Origin: Pseudotabrizicola formosa
GTDB lineage: Bacteria > Pseudomonadota > Alphaproteobacteria > Rhodobacterales > Rhodobacteraceae
Direction: 5' to 3'
Assembly (NCBI RefSeq): GCF_002900965.1
Contig: NZ_PJOM01000001.1
Location: 310,001 to 374,000, forward strand
Length of the DNA stretch: 64,000 bases
Below are positions 48,162-56,940 of the stretch, in pieces. How positions within the stretch are numbered: the stretch's first letter is position 1; the number at the start of each line of letters is the position of its first letter. The notes under the pieces are model-generated. The model had not been told where the DNA came from, searched no databases, and worked only from the letters and a program-made list of their open reading frames with translations. The translations under genes and the position numbers were made by a program.

Positions 48162-48582
48162 GAAAAACCCTCCAAGAAACAGAAAATGCGTTAGTCTGGA
48201 CCATCGCATACCGTGAAGCAAAGCCCGATGCCACCAGATCGCCAGGCGAGGCACCGGCGTTTCTGGCCCAAGTTGCGTGAAACCCGAGGCTGAGGTCTTT
48301 GTTAAGGCGCAACACCAAGATGGCGCCGACTGATAGGTCGGCCCCATGCGCAGTGACCTTCAGACACAAGCGAACCGGGCCGGTTTTCCTACGGCGCTGC
48401 CTCATGAGAAAAACCGGATGACTGCGATCCACGCTTTTTCACATACGGTCAGCCTCCGCTGATCTGCAAGTCATGAGCGACTTTTGCCCAAAGCTGCCCG
48501 TCACACGGCGCGGGAGTGCCGCAGCCGAGGCTCGCCAATCCCGCCCTTCATGCTGGCAGCAGCCAACCGCGCGCCGCGGTTT
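48162..48582. other. 421-base gap without a convincing gene
   Basis: This stretch lies between the rhodanese and SDR genes. It holds an inverted repeat, CCGGTTTT (48380-48387) and AAAACCGG (48410-48417), with a 22-base spacer. A 38-codon frame at 48346-48462 (plus) has no ribosome site. Nothing else stands out; a decayed gene is possible. Confidence 0.4.
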
Positions 48583-49359
48583 CTAGGCTGTCGGCACCGT
48601 CCCGCCATCGATCACATATTCCGTGCCGGTGATGGACGCTGCCCGATCCGAGGCGAGGAAGGCAATCAGATTCGCGATTTCATCCGGTTTCGCCGGCCGA
48701 CCGATGGGGATGCCGCCAAGACTGTCCATGATGATCCGCCGCCCTCCGTCGAGGTCTGTGCCTGCGTCGGATGCCACGCGTTCGGCGAGCCGGAGCGAGG
48801 CTTCGGTCTCGATCCAGCCCGGGGCCACGCGGACAACGCGCACGCCCTTGGGCGAGACTTCCTTGGACAGGCTCTTGCTGTAGACCGACAGTGCGGCTTT
48901 GGCGGCGGCATAGGCGGTGGTCGCCTCGGGCAGCGGCAGCAGGCGCTGAATGGAGGTGACATGGACAACCACACCGGCACCCTGCGCAATCATGCCCGGT
49001 ACAAGCGTTCGGTCCAGCCGCACGGCAGGCAAAAGGTTCAGTGCCAGCTCGGCCTGCCATTCCGTATCGCCCAAGGCCGCAAAGCCGCCGCCGGGCGCGG
49101 AAGAGCCACCCAGCATGTGGACGATGATGTCAGCGCCGCCCATTCGGTCCTGCACGGCCTTGGCGACACTGTCACACCCCTCTGGGGTGGTCAGATCGGC
49201 GGCAACAAACAGCGCATCTGGCCGGTCGACAGGCGTGCGTGCCGTGGTCAGAACCTGCGCGCCAAGCGCGTGGAAAAGCGCCACTGTGGCCGCGCCCGCG
49301 CCTTGTGTGCCTCCGGTGATCAGGGCGCGCTTGCCCTTCAGAGTCAGGAACGGGGACAT
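48583..49359 (-). CDS. Short-chain dehydrogenase/reductase (SDR)
   Basis: The 258-residue protein has the NAD(P) loop [15 protein letters not shown], the NMLGGSS-like region ([12 protein letters not shown]), catalytic Ser (VTSIQRL), and Tyr/Lys ([17 protein letters not shown]). The C-terminus [16 protein letters not shown] is standard. The substrate is unknown. The start overlaps the SnoaL-like stop (TGATG), so the two are coupled. The pair is divergent from a LysR gene. Confidence 0.92.
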   Translation of the reverse strand: MSPFLTLKGKRALITGGTQGAGAATVALFHALGAQVLTTARTPVDRPDALFVAADLTTPEGCDSVAKAVQDRMGGADIIVHMLGGSSAPGGGFAALGDTEWQAELALNLLPAVRLDRTLVPGMIAQGAGVVVHVTSIQRLLPLPEATTAYAAAKAALSVYSKSLSKEVSPKGVRVVRVAPGWIETEASLRLAERVASDAGTDLDGGRRIIMDSLGGIPIGRPAKPDEIANLIAFLASDRAASITGTEYVIDGGTVPTA

Positions 49360-49679
49360 CAGCCGATCTCCAGATCAGAGATGTGGTCGCCGGACAGGCC
49401 AAAGGTGAAGGTCAACACCGCGGGGCTGCCCGGGAAATCTCCGGTGACGGTCGCCCGGACGACAGTTTTGCCCGCAGTTTCGGCCATGTCCAGCGGTTCT
49501 GCCTGGTGGCGGTACTTTGCTTTTGAGGCAAGCCACCATTCACGGATCGCCTGGCGTCCGCGATGGCTGTGGCCCTCATCGTGCACGACGGCGTCGGGCG
49601 TGAATGCGGTGACAAAGGTGTCGCCCTCTTGCGGCGAAAGGGCGGTGAAATAGGTGTGGATCGGGCGGGGCAGTTGCAT
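49359..49679 (-). CDS. SnoaL/NTF2-like fold protein
   Basis: The 106-residue protein has the cone-fold pattern of SnoaL-like proteins: [32 protein letters not shown], then [15 protein letters not shown]. Such proteins are small isomerases, hydrolases or binding modules. It is coupled to the SDR, so a two-step conversion of one small substrate is likely (inference). The start MQLPRPIH was chosen by length. Confidence 0.85.
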   Translation of the reverse strand: MQLPRPIHTYFTALSPQEGDTFVTAFTPDAVVHDEGHSHRGRQAIREWWLASKAKYRHQAEPLDMAETAGKTVVRATVTGDFPGSPAVLTFTFGLSGDHISDLEIG

Positions 49680-49732
49680 GGGTTGGTCCTCTTCGATTCT
49701 GATCAACCCAACATAGTGCTGGACGCTCATGT

Positions 49733-49757
49733 AGATAATCGGGATAAATCGGCATCT
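49733..49757. promoter_or_regulatory. Repeats in the SDR/LysR divergent promoter
   Basis: Two near-identical direct repeats, GATAATCGG (49734-49742) and GATAAATCGG (49743-49752), lie inside AGAT...ATCT inverted ends (49733-49736 and 49754-49757). They sit 22 bases upstream of the LysR start, a usual place for a LysR site. Binding is inferred. Confidence 0.4.
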
Positions 49758-49778
49758 GATGATGACAGAATCGGGACA

Positions 49779-50687
49779 ATGGACAGCGGGCTGACAAGAC
49801 TGGAGGCGGTGCTGGCCATCGCGCGGCGTGGATCGTTCCGGGCGGCGGCGCTGGATCTGGGCATGTCAACCACGGCCCTGTCCCACACCATCGCCCGGCT
49901 GGAGGCCACCCTTGGCGTGCGCCTGTTCAACCGCACCACGCGCAGCGTGTCTTTGAGCGATGCCGGCCGCGCCTTCGTTGATCGCATCGCCCCCGCCATG
50001 GCCGAGATCAGCGGCGCGATGGAGATGGTGCAGTCGCAAAGCCTTACGCCCTCGGGCCTGTTGCGCATCAACGCCTCGGTTCAGGCGGGGCGAGAGATCG
50101 CACCGCTGGTCCTGACCTTCCTGCGCCGATTTCCGCAGATGCAGGTGGATCTGGTCACCGAAGGGCGACTGGTCGACATCGTGGCCGAGGGGTTCGATCT
50201 GGGACTGCGCCCCGCCGATCTTGTGCCGCGCGACATGATTGCCCTGCCCCTCGGGCGGCCACAGCGCTATGCCGTGGTCGCCTCGCCGGACTGGCTTGCA
50301 ACCCATGGCACCCCCCTGACCCCGGCCGATCTGCCTTTGCGCCACTGCATCCGCGTGCGCCTGCCGAACGGTGCGCTGTTCCGCTGGTCGTTCCAGCGCG
50401 GCGGCGAGACGGTTCAGATCGAGGCTCAGGGCCGCCTGACGCTGGATGAGGCGGCCATTGCCCGTACCGCCATCCTGGACGGTGCCGGCATCGGGTTCTT
50501 CATCGAACAAGACGTGGCAGATGACATCGGTGCCGGTCGCCTCGTCCGCCTGCTGGACGACTGGACCCCGTCGCGGCCGGGATTCAGCCTGTATTATCCG
50601 GGCAGGCGCAACCCATCGGCGGGGTTCAAGGCGTTTCTTGCCCTGGTGAGAGACGCCGCTGCCAAGGATGCGCCTTTCAGCAGATGA
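49779..50687 (+). CDS. LysR-family transcriptional regulator (SDR/SnoaL locus)
   Basis: The 302-residue protein has the N-terminal winged helix-turn-helix ([51 protein letters not shown] region) and the C-terminal periplasmic-binding-like effector domain ([25 protein letters not shown]). It is divergent from the SnoaL/SDR pair and probably controls it. The effector is unknown. Confidence 0.92.
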   Translation: MDSGLTRLEAVLAIARRGSFRAAALDLGMSTTALSHTIARLEATLGVRLFNRTTRSVSLSDAGRAFVDRIAPAMAEISGAMEMVQSQSLTPSGLLRINASVQAGREIAPLVLTFLRRFPQMQVDLVTEGRLVDIVAEGFDLGLRPADLVPRDMIALPLGRPQRYAVVASPDWLATHGTPLTPADLPLRHCIRVRLPNGALFRWSFQRGGETVQIEAQGRLTLDEAAIARTAILDGAGIGFFIEQDVADDIGAGRLVRLLDDWTPSRPGFSLYYPGRRNPSAGFKAFLALVRDAAAKDAPFSR

Positions 50688-50764
50688 GCCAGGGCTGGAG
50701 GTCAACCTTGCCGGGGCCTGCGCGTCTCTTTTGCGAACTGGCCGTTCCCGCGCCCGCCATGGCG

Positions 50765-51667
50765 TCAGTCTTGCGGCGAAACGAGCCTGGGTACGCCATG
50801 CGGGCCGCAAAGCTGTGCAAGAACTTCGTGCAGCCGGCGGATGATTTCGCCGCGCGGCGAACGGGTCCGCTCCACGATACCAATTTGGCGCGTCACTTGC
50901 GGGTTTCCGAACGGAAGTCGCGTCAACTCGCGCCCCTCCGGTTCTTCCAGCGCGACATGCGGCACGACCGATATGCCCAAGCCATGGCGGACGCAGGTGA
51001 CGATCGACCCGATCGTATCGATTTCGGCCACATCATTCGTCACCACACCGAGCCGTGAAATCTCGGTGTCGATCAGGTTGGCCAGCGGCACTGCGCTGCG
51101 GAAGCGGACAAAAGGCAGGGTGTTCAGCATCTTTATGGGGTCAGCGGTTGCCATGCCTTTCGGGGCTATGATCAACAGCGGCTCTTTCAGAAACGGGCTC
51201 CACCGCAAGGCTGGCGTGAATCCGGTGTGCTCGGCGACAACGGCCGCATCCAGCCGCCCCCCCGCCACATCAGCAATCAACTGGCTGGAAAGGCCGACCC
51301 GCAGATTGACCTTTACCTCAGGATATTCGATCCGCATCTGTGAAATCGTCCGTGGCAACAGGCTCAGACCGCTGGTGCGCACCGATCCCAGCATCAGGGT
51401 GCCGGCAATCCGGTCGCCGCGGAGACTGGCTTTTGTATCCTCTTCCAGCCGCAGGATATCCTTCGCCATTTCGATGATCTGAAGGCCCTGTGACGTCAGC
51501 CTGGGTGGCCGTGACGACCGCTCGAACATCACGATGCCCAGTTCCTGTTCCAACGCCTGAACCTGCTGGCTGACCGCCGAGGCCGTCAGGTGCACCACGT
51601 CGGCAGCTTTGGAGAACGTGCCATGGGTTGAAATGGCAATCAGGGTCTTCAGTTGACGTGTATCCAT
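50765..51667 (-). CDS. LysR-family transcriptional regulator (hydroxyacid/Tct locus)
   Basis: The 300-residue protein starts MDTRQLKTLIAISTHGTFSK and has the LysR helix-turn-helix (ASAVSQQVQALEQELGIVMFER) and effector domain. It is divergent from the five-gene operon of dehydrogenase, aldolase and transporter and is the likely regulator of that operon. The AT-rich spacer carries an AAAAGC/GCTTTT inverted repeat. The effector is unknown; a substrate of the transporter is the first guess. Confidence 0.92.
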   Translation of the reverse strand: MDTRQLKTLIAISTHGTFSKAADVVHLTASAVSQQVQALEQELGIVMFERSSRPPRLTSQGLQIIEMAKDILRLEEDTKASLRGDRIAGTLMLGSVRTSGLSLLPRTISQMRIEYPEVKVNLRVGLSSQLIADVAGGRLDAAVVAEHTGFTPALRWSPFLKEPLLIIAPKGMATADPIKMLNTLPFVRFRSAVPLANLIDTEISRLGVVTNDVAEIDTIGSIVTCVRHGLGISVVPHVALEEPEGRELTRLPFGNPQVTRQIGIVERTRSPRGEIIRRLHEVLAQLCGPHGVPRLVSPQD

Positions 51668-51842
51668 TTTAAATCCAGTTTTTCTTAACTTAAAAAGCAT
51701 ATTAATTCGCTTTTGTGAAGCTATTCTTTCCCTTATCGAGGAGCCGGAGGATCTGGTTCGCGTCTGCTGGGAGGCCGTCGCGGCACAATCAAAACCCAGG
51801 AACGGTGATCGCTTCCCCCTTGGGAAGCCTGAAGAGGCATTT
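51668..51842. promoter_or_regulatory. Divergent control region with AT-rich operator-like repeat
   Basis: The LysR-proximal half is much richer in A+T than its surroundings. It has AAAAGC (51693-51698) and GCTTTT (51709-51714) with a 10-base AT-rich spacer, the size of a LysR T-N11-A site. A 7-bp hairpin (51811-51817 with 51822-51828) lies just before the ribosome site of the dehydrogenase gene. Confidence 0.5.
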
Positions 51843-52853
51843 ATGAGCAAGACGATTCTCGTGACCGGCCCCGATCTCGACGCAAGTGCTTCAAGGCTCG
51901 TGGCTCAGTTCGGCTATCAGACCCTGCATACCCCCCCCTACGCCGACAGCACCGCAATCGCACAGTTGCTTTCACAAAGCGGCGCGCAAGCCATCGTGTC
52001 GCGGATGGGTCGCATTGATGCCGCCGTCATGGATGCGGCACCGCAGCTTCGCGTCATCTCGAAACATGGTGTCGGGGTGGACAACATCGACCTTGCCGCT
52101 GCGGCCGAGCGCGGGATTCCGGTTCTGGTGGCCAGCGGTGCCAACGCTGTCTCTGTCGCAGAACATGCAATTGCCTTGTTGCTGGCGTCGGTAAAGCGAT
52201 TGTTGCCGCTGGATGCCGGCCTGCGGGCGGGCCGTTGGGAGAAGCCGGGATTTCTGGGGCGCGAACTTGCCGGTGCTCGCCTTGGCCTGCTGGGCATGGG
52301 GGCAATCGCGCAGGCGACGGGCCGCATCTCCAAGGGTTTGGGGCTGGAGCTTCTTGCACATGATCCCTTTGCGCCCCAGACGGTGTTCGACGATCTGGGT
52401 GTCACCCGCCTCGATACATTCGAGGCCCTGCTTGCACAGTCAGATATTCTCAGTCTGCACTGTCCGCTGACCGATCAGACCCGGTGCATCCTGAATGCCG
52501 CGGCCCTCTCGAAGATGCCAAAGGGCAGCTACGTGATCAACACCGCGCGCGGCGGCCTGATCGACGAAGCGGCCCTGTTGTCTGCGATCCAGTCGGGCCA
52601 TATTGCCGGAGCTGGTCTTGATACCTTCGCCGTCGAGCCGCCCTCTGCCGATCATCCCTTCTTTGCTGAGCCTGCAATCGTGCTGTCGCCGCATGTGGGC
52701 GGGGTCACCCGCGAAGCGGGTGCCCGGGTGGGCGTCGACGCGGTGCGCGGTATTTTTCAGATCCTGCAGGGTCAGCCCGTTGCCCCCGACCGCATTGCAA
52801 ACCGTGCGCTGCTGGCCAAGGCCGCCGCACACCTGTCCCACATTGGAGACTGA
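51843..52853 (+). CDS. D-2-hydroxyacid dehydrogenase
   Basis: The 336-residue protein has the D-hydroxyacid dehydrogenase pattern: NAD loop LGLLGMGAIAQATGRISKGL, catalytic Arg in NTARGGLIDEAALL, Glu in FAVEPPSADHPF and His in LSPHVGGVTREAG. It oxidises or reduces a 2-hydroxy/2-oxo acid pair. It is the first gene of an operon with an RraA-type aldolase and TctCBA. GAAGAGG precedes the ATG. Confidence 0.93.
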   Translation: MSKTILVTGPDLDASASRLVAQFGYQTLHTPPYADSTAIAQLLSQSGAQAIVSRMGRIDAAVMDAAPQLRVISKHGVGVDNIDLAAAAERGIPVLVASGANAVSVAEHAIALLLASVKRLLPLDAGLRAGRWEKPGFLGRELAGARLGLLGMGAIAQATGRISKGLGLELLAHDPFAPQTVFDDLGVTRLDTFEALLAQSDILSLHCPLTDQTRCILNAAALSKMPKGSYVINTARGGLIDEAALLSAIQSGHIAGAGLDTFAVEPPSADHPFFAEPAIVLSPHVGGVTREAGARVGVDAVRGIFQILQGQPVAPDRIANRALLAKAAAHLSHIGD

Positions 52854-52855
52854 TC

Positions 52856-53539
52856 ATGTCACTTGGATTTCGGATCTGCACCCGGCCCCGTACAGCCCCC
52901 GCAGCACTGGTGCAGGCCTTCGCCAATCTGCCTGTTGCCAATGTATCGGATGCGATGAACCGCCTGACCGCCGGTGGCCCGTCGTTGCGCCCGATGCACA
53001 CGTCTGGCGGCATGGCGGGCGTTGCGCTGACGGTGCGCTCCCGGCCGGGCGACAATTTGATGTTGCACAAGGCCATCGATATGGCTGGTCCCGGAGACGT
53101 CATTGTCTGCGACGCGGGCGGCGACCTGACCAATGCGTTGATGGGCGAATTGATGTTGGCCTATGCCGTGAAACGCGGCGTTGCTGGCTTTGTGCTCAAC
53201 GGTGCGATCCGCGATCTGGATGCCATTCGTCAGGTCAACCTGCCAGTCTATGCCGCTGGTGTCACCCATCGGGGCCCCTACAAGGATGGCCCCGGCGAGA
53301 TCAACACGCCGATCAGTTTCGGCGGGATGGTGATTGAACCGGGTGACATCATGATCGGCGACCCGGATGGTGTGCTGGCTGTGCCGTTTGCCCAAGCCGA
53401 AGCGATCCTGAGGAAGACTGAGGCGAAACAGGCGGCCGAAAGCGCTCAGATGGCCGCCATCGTTGCCGGCACCAACGACAGGTCTTGGGTGGACGCAACG
53501 CTGCGTCGACTGGGCTGCGAAATCCCGGAAGGGCTTTGA
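52856..53539 (+). CDS. RraA-family aldolase/decarboxylase
   Basis: The 227-residue protein has the class II pyruvate aldolase (HMG/CHA aldolase-like) RraA fold: NVSDAMNRLT near the start, AGGDLTNALMGELML, the GAIRDLDAIRQ motif with the Arg-Asp pair that binds pyruvate and metal, and GDPDGVLAVP. Such enzymes split 4-hydroxy-2-oxo acids to pyruvate or decarboxylate oxaloacetate. The start is 2 bases after the dehydrogenase stop. The substrate is not known. Confidence 0.9.
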   Translation: MSLGFRICTRPRTAPAALVQAFANLPVANVSDAMNRLTAGGPSLRPMHTSGGMAGVALTVRSRPGDNLMLHKAIDMAGPGDVIVCDAGGDLTNALMGELMLAYAVKRGVAGFVLNGAIRDLDAIRQVNLPVYAAGVTHRGPYKDGPGEINTPISFGGMVIEPGDIMIGDPDGVLAVPFAQAEAILRKTEAKQAAESAQMAAIVAGTNDRSWVDATLRRLGCEIPEGL

Positions 53540-53588
53540 ACGGAGGACCCGCTGCGGCATGGTGCCCGGCGGCAAAGGAGGAGAACCC

Positions 53589-54545
53589 ATGAAACTTGCA
53601 CGTTCTGCGGCACTGGCCGCCGTCTTTACGGCCCTTTCGGCCGGCACCGCCTTGGCCGACTGGCCGGCCGACCGCCCGATCGAACTGGTCGTAGCCTTTG
53701 CCCCGGGTGGTGGCACCGATATCATGCTGCGCGCCCTCGCCCCGTTCATCGAGGCCGAACTGGGTGCCACGATTGCCGTGATGAACCGGCCCGGAGCTTC
53801 GGGGGAAATCGCCTACACCGCGCTGTCACAGGCCGAGCCGGATGGGTACACCGTGTCGTCGCTGAACACGCCAGGGTTCTTGACAATGCAGATCGGGCGC
53901 ACGCTCGGCTATGATCCCAAGGCGCTGTGCCCGATTGCCCGCGTTGTCGAGGATCCCGGCACCTTCGTCGTGCAGGCGGGATCGGACATCACCTCGCTGG
54001 CCGATCTGGTGGCGAAAGCCAAAGCCGCTCCCGGTGCGGTTTCGGTTGCAACGACAGGTCTTGGCACTGATGAACACATGGCCATGCTGCAACTGGAAAA
54101 AGCGGCTGGCATCGATCTGACCGCCATTCCGTTTGAAGGCGCGAACGAAGCAAAGACCGCGCTGCTGGGCGGGCATGTGCAGGTGATCGGCCTGAACGTC
54201 GGCGAGGCAATGTCAAGCGATCCGGGATCGTTCAAGGTGCTGGCACAGTTCGCCGAACAACGCTCAACCCTCGCCCCGGATCTGGCAACGGCGGTCGAAC
54301 AGGGATTTGACGTCATCATGTCCTCCGAACGCGGGATGGCAGCGCGGTGCGACGTGCCCGAAGAGATCCGGGCCCGGCTTTCGGCCGCAGTCGAAAAGGC
54401 ATTGGCAGATCCGGCATTCCTTGACGTGGCCGCGAAACAGGGCCTGCCGCTTGCCTATCAGTCGGGTGCCGATTGGACGGCGGCGATGCCCGCACGGCTT
54501 GCCCGCTTTGAGGAAATCTTCAAGCTGGTCGAGGAAGACAAGTGA
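53589..54545 (+). CDS. Tripartite tricarboxylate transporter substrate-binding protein (Bug/TctC family)
   Basis: The 318-residue protein has a signal peptide (to about ALADW) and the Bug-family ligand pocket pattern: VVAFAPGGGTDIMLR, then NRPGASGEIAYTALSQAEPDGYTV. It delivers a carboxylate to the TctAB permease in the periplasm. AAAGGAGG precedes the ATG. The stop overlaps the TctB start. Confidence 0.93.
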   Translation: MKLARSAALAAVFTALSAGTALADWPADRPIELVVAFAPGGGTDIMLRALAPFIEAELGATIAVMNRPGASGEIAYTALSQAEPDGYTVSSLNTPGFLTMQIGRTLGYDPKALCPIARVVEDPGTFVVQAGSDITSLADLVAKAKAAPGAVSVATTGLGTDEHMAMLQLEKAAGIDLTAIPFEGANEAKTALLGGHVQVIGLNVGEAMSSDPGSFKVLAQFAEQRSTLAPDLATAVEQGFDVIMSSERGMAARCDVPEEIRARLSAAVEKALADPAFLDVAAKQGLPLAYQSGADWTAAMPARLARFEEIFKLVEEDK

Positions 54546-55006
54546 TGCGGGGCCCGAGCGCGGCGCAACGCGGTGACCGGCCTGATCTGCTGACAGCGCT
54601 GATCTTCGTTGGCTTCGGCGCGCTCGGGCTATTCCTGGCCCGACCGCTGGACGGTGGCACGCTGGCGCAGATGGGTCCCGGCTTTATGCCCCGGGTCATC
54701 TGCGGCCTGCTCATCCTGGTCGGCTTGGCTGTCGGGCTGCCTGCCTTGCGTCGGCCGCTGGTGAGGATCGAGCCGGTCAAGATCCGGCCTGTCGTGGTGA
54801 TCCTGCTGTCGATCGTGGGCTTCGGCCTGGCGGTTACCTATCTCGGCTTCGTGCTGGCCTCGCTGTGGTTGATCCTGGCAGGTGCCATGGCCGATCCGGG
54901 CGGCAAAATGCGCCAGACCCTGCTGCTCGCCGCCGGTCTTACCGCTTTTGGCGCGTTGATCTTTGTCTATGGGCTGGGCGTGCAAGTGCCGCTCTGGCCT
55001 TTCTGA
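54545..55006 (+). CDS. TctB-family transporter small membrane subunit
   Basis: The 153-residue protein has four transmembrane segments (DLLTALIFVGFGALGLFLA, RVICGLLILVGLAVGLP, VVVILLSIVGFGLAVTYLG, LLLAAGLTAFGALIFVYG). TctB forms the membrane complex with TctA and is weakly conserved. The start overlaps the TctC stop (TGATG). A GTG three bases earlier is possible. Confidence 0.88.
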   Translation: MRGPSAAQRGDRPDLLTALIFVGFGALGLFLARPLDGGTLAQMGPGFMPRVICGLLILVGLAVGLPALRRPLVRIEPVKIRPVVVILLSIVGFGLAVTYLGFVLASLWLILAGAMADPGGKMRQTLLLAAGLTAFGALIFVYGLGVQVPLWPF

Positions 55007-55034
55007 ATCCTGTCACGACTCCAGGGAGGGGCGG

Positions 55035-56543
55035 ATGTCATTCATTGACCTGTTGATATTGGGATTTTCCGAGGCGATGACGCCGATGAACCTCGGTTTT
55101 TGTCTGCTCGGTGCCCTGCTCGGAACGCTGATCGGTGTGCTTCCCGGCATTGGTCCCACCGCGACGATTGCCGTGCTGCTGCCGATTACCTTCTTCCTGC
55201 CGCCGCTGGCCGGGATCATCATGCTGGCAGGCATCTATTACGGTGCGCAATATGGCGGATCGACCACCGCAATCCTGGTCAATCTTCCGGGCGAGGCATC
55301 GTCCGTGGTGACGGCCTTGGATGGGTACCAGATGGCACAGAACGGGCGGGCCGGGTCGGCGCTGGCAATTGCTGCGCTTGGCTCGTTTTTTGCCGGCACG
55401 GTGGCGACGCTGGCGCTTGCGGTTGCCGGCCCCACCTTGTCAGTTTTTGCCCTGAAGTTTGGCCCGGCTGAATATGTCTCGCTCATGGTGTTCGGTCTGC
55501 TGGCGGCAACCATTCTGGCCAGCGGCCCGGTGCTGAAAGCGATTGGCATGATCCTGATCGGTCTGCTTTTGGGCATGATTGGCACCGACCGCGCCACAGG
55601 CGATGCACGGCTGACCTTTGGGGCGATAGAGTTGTTCGACGGGATCGACTTCATCGTCATCGCCATCGGGCTTTTCGGTTTTTCCGAGATCATCGCCAAT
55701 CTGGAGGGTTCGGGATCCGAGGGTGTGAAGCTGGCCAAGCTGACCCGCCTTTGGCCCACGCGTCAGGATTTTCGTGAGGCATGGCCCGCAGTGCTGCGCG
55801 GCACCGGGTTGGGCACGGTTTTGGGGCTTTTGCCCGGTGGCGGGGCAACCTTGGCGTCGTTCAGTGCCTATTCGATGGAAAAGCGGATGTCGCGCCATCC
55901 CGAGCAGTTTGGAACAGGCGTCGTCGCCGGCGTGGCAGCCCCTGAATCCGCCAACAACGCCGCCGCGCAATCCTCCTTCATCCCACTTCTGACGCTTGGA
56001 ATTCCGTCGAACAACATGATGGCCATGATGCTCAGTGCCTTTATGATCCACGGAATAACGCCCGGCCCCACCGTGCTGACCAGCCAGCCCGAAATCTTCT
56101 GGGGATTGGTCGCCTCGATGTGGATCGGCAACCTGCTGCTTGTCGTCATCAACCTGCCGCTGATCGGCATCTGGGTAAAGCTGCTGACGGTGCCCTACCG
56201 TCTGCTGTATCCGGCAATCCTGCTGTTTTGCTGCATCGGCGTCTACAGCATGAACAACCGTGTGTTCGACGTGGTCCTTGCTGCCGGGTTTGGTCTTTTG
56301 GGCTATCTGTTCCGCAAGGCAAAATGCGAGCCCGGCCCCCTGCTTTTGGGCTTTGTCCTCGGTCCGCTGCTGGAGGCCAACCTGCGCCGCACGCTGCTGA
56401 TCACCCAAGGCGACCCGTCAATCTTTGTCGAGCGCCCGATCAGTCTGACCATGCTGGTTGCAACCGTCATCCTGCTTGGCCTGATGATCTTGCCTTCGTT
56501 CCGAAAAACCCGTGAAGAGGCGTTTCAGGAAGAAGACGCCTGA
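55035..56543 (+). CDS. TctA-family transporter large membrane subunit
   Basis: The 502-residue permease has the TctA signatures GIGPTATIAVLLPITFF, GIYYGAQYGGSTTAILVNLPGEASS and LGIPSNNMMAMMLSAFMIHGITPGP, with about 12 transmembrane segments. It uses the cation gradient to import a carboxylate brought by the binding protein. AGGGAGGGG precedes the ATG. It ends the operon. Confidence 0.95.
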   Translation: MSFIDLLILGFSEAMTPMNLGFCLLGALLGTLIGVLPGIGPTATIAVLLPITFFLPPLAGIIMLAGIYYGAQYGGSTTAILVNLPGEASSVVTALDGYQMAQNGRAGSALAIAALGSFFAGTVATLALAVAGPTLSVFALKFGPAEYVSLMVFGLLAATILASGPVLKAIGMILIGLLLGMIGTDRATGDARLTFGAIELFDGIDFIVIAIGLFGFSEIIANLEGSGSEGVKLAKLTRLWPTRQDFREAWPAVLRGTGLGTVLGLLPGGGATLASFSAYSMEKRMSRHPEQFGTGVVAGVAAPESANNAAAQSSFIPLLTLGIPSNNMMAMMLSAFMIHGITPGPTVLTSQPEIFWGLVASMWIGNLLLVVINLPLIGIWVKLLTVPYRLLYPAILLFCCIGVYSMNNRVFDVVLAAGFGLLGYLFRKAKCEPGPLLLGFVLGPLLEANLRRTLLITQGDPSIFVERPISLTMLVATVILLGLMILPSFRKTREEAFQEEDA

Positions 56544-56788
56544 TCGCGGGGTGTTGCGGCTTTCTGCAATCGCGGTGCGACCGCAGACAGTCTGAACTTT
56601 ACCCGCTTCGCAGATCTGCATCAAAATGAGGCGCGAAGCCGCACGGGTGCTTGGGGCACAGTATCCGTGCGCAAACGCCTGTAACAGGCCCTCATCGACG
56701 CCGTTCTGGCATTCAATCCAGGCCCAAAAGCGGCACGAAACCCCTGAGTGAAAGGGGTAAGTCTTTGAAACGCTGCCTAGGTAGGGGT

Positions 56789-56890
56789 GGGTGAGAGGCT
56801 GGACAACGACCCAAGCGGGGCTCGTTACGGCTGCTTCCTTCCGGACCTGACCGGGTTGGCGAGGCGCTCGCCCGCGCCAACCTCTCGCCC
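56789..56890 (-). ncRNA. ffs: Small bacterial signal recognition particle RNA (4.5S-type)
   Basis: The minus strand carries the universal SRP domain IV core GGTCAGGTCCGGAAGGAAGC, followed by AGCC. The two ends pair over a long stem (GGGCGAGAGG at 56890 with CCTCTCACCC at 56789), which gives a 102-base hairpin RNA. It binds Ffh to target membrane proteins. No Alu domain is present, as expected outside Gram-positives. Confidence 0.95.
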
Positions 56891-56940
56891 TGTCAGATAG
56901 GGCACAGGGGCGGCGTTTGCAAGCCCCAGATCGCGGCCTG

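Noticed and set aside
48346-48462. 38-codon frame on the plus strand in the 48.2-48.6 kb gap
   Set aside because: There is no ribosome site, hydrophobic segment or known similarity; it occupies the inverted repeat.
56544-56788. Possible gene remnant between TctA and the SRP RNA
   Set aside because: Short frames exist on both strands, but none matches a known protein family, and no terminal repeats of a mobile element are visible.
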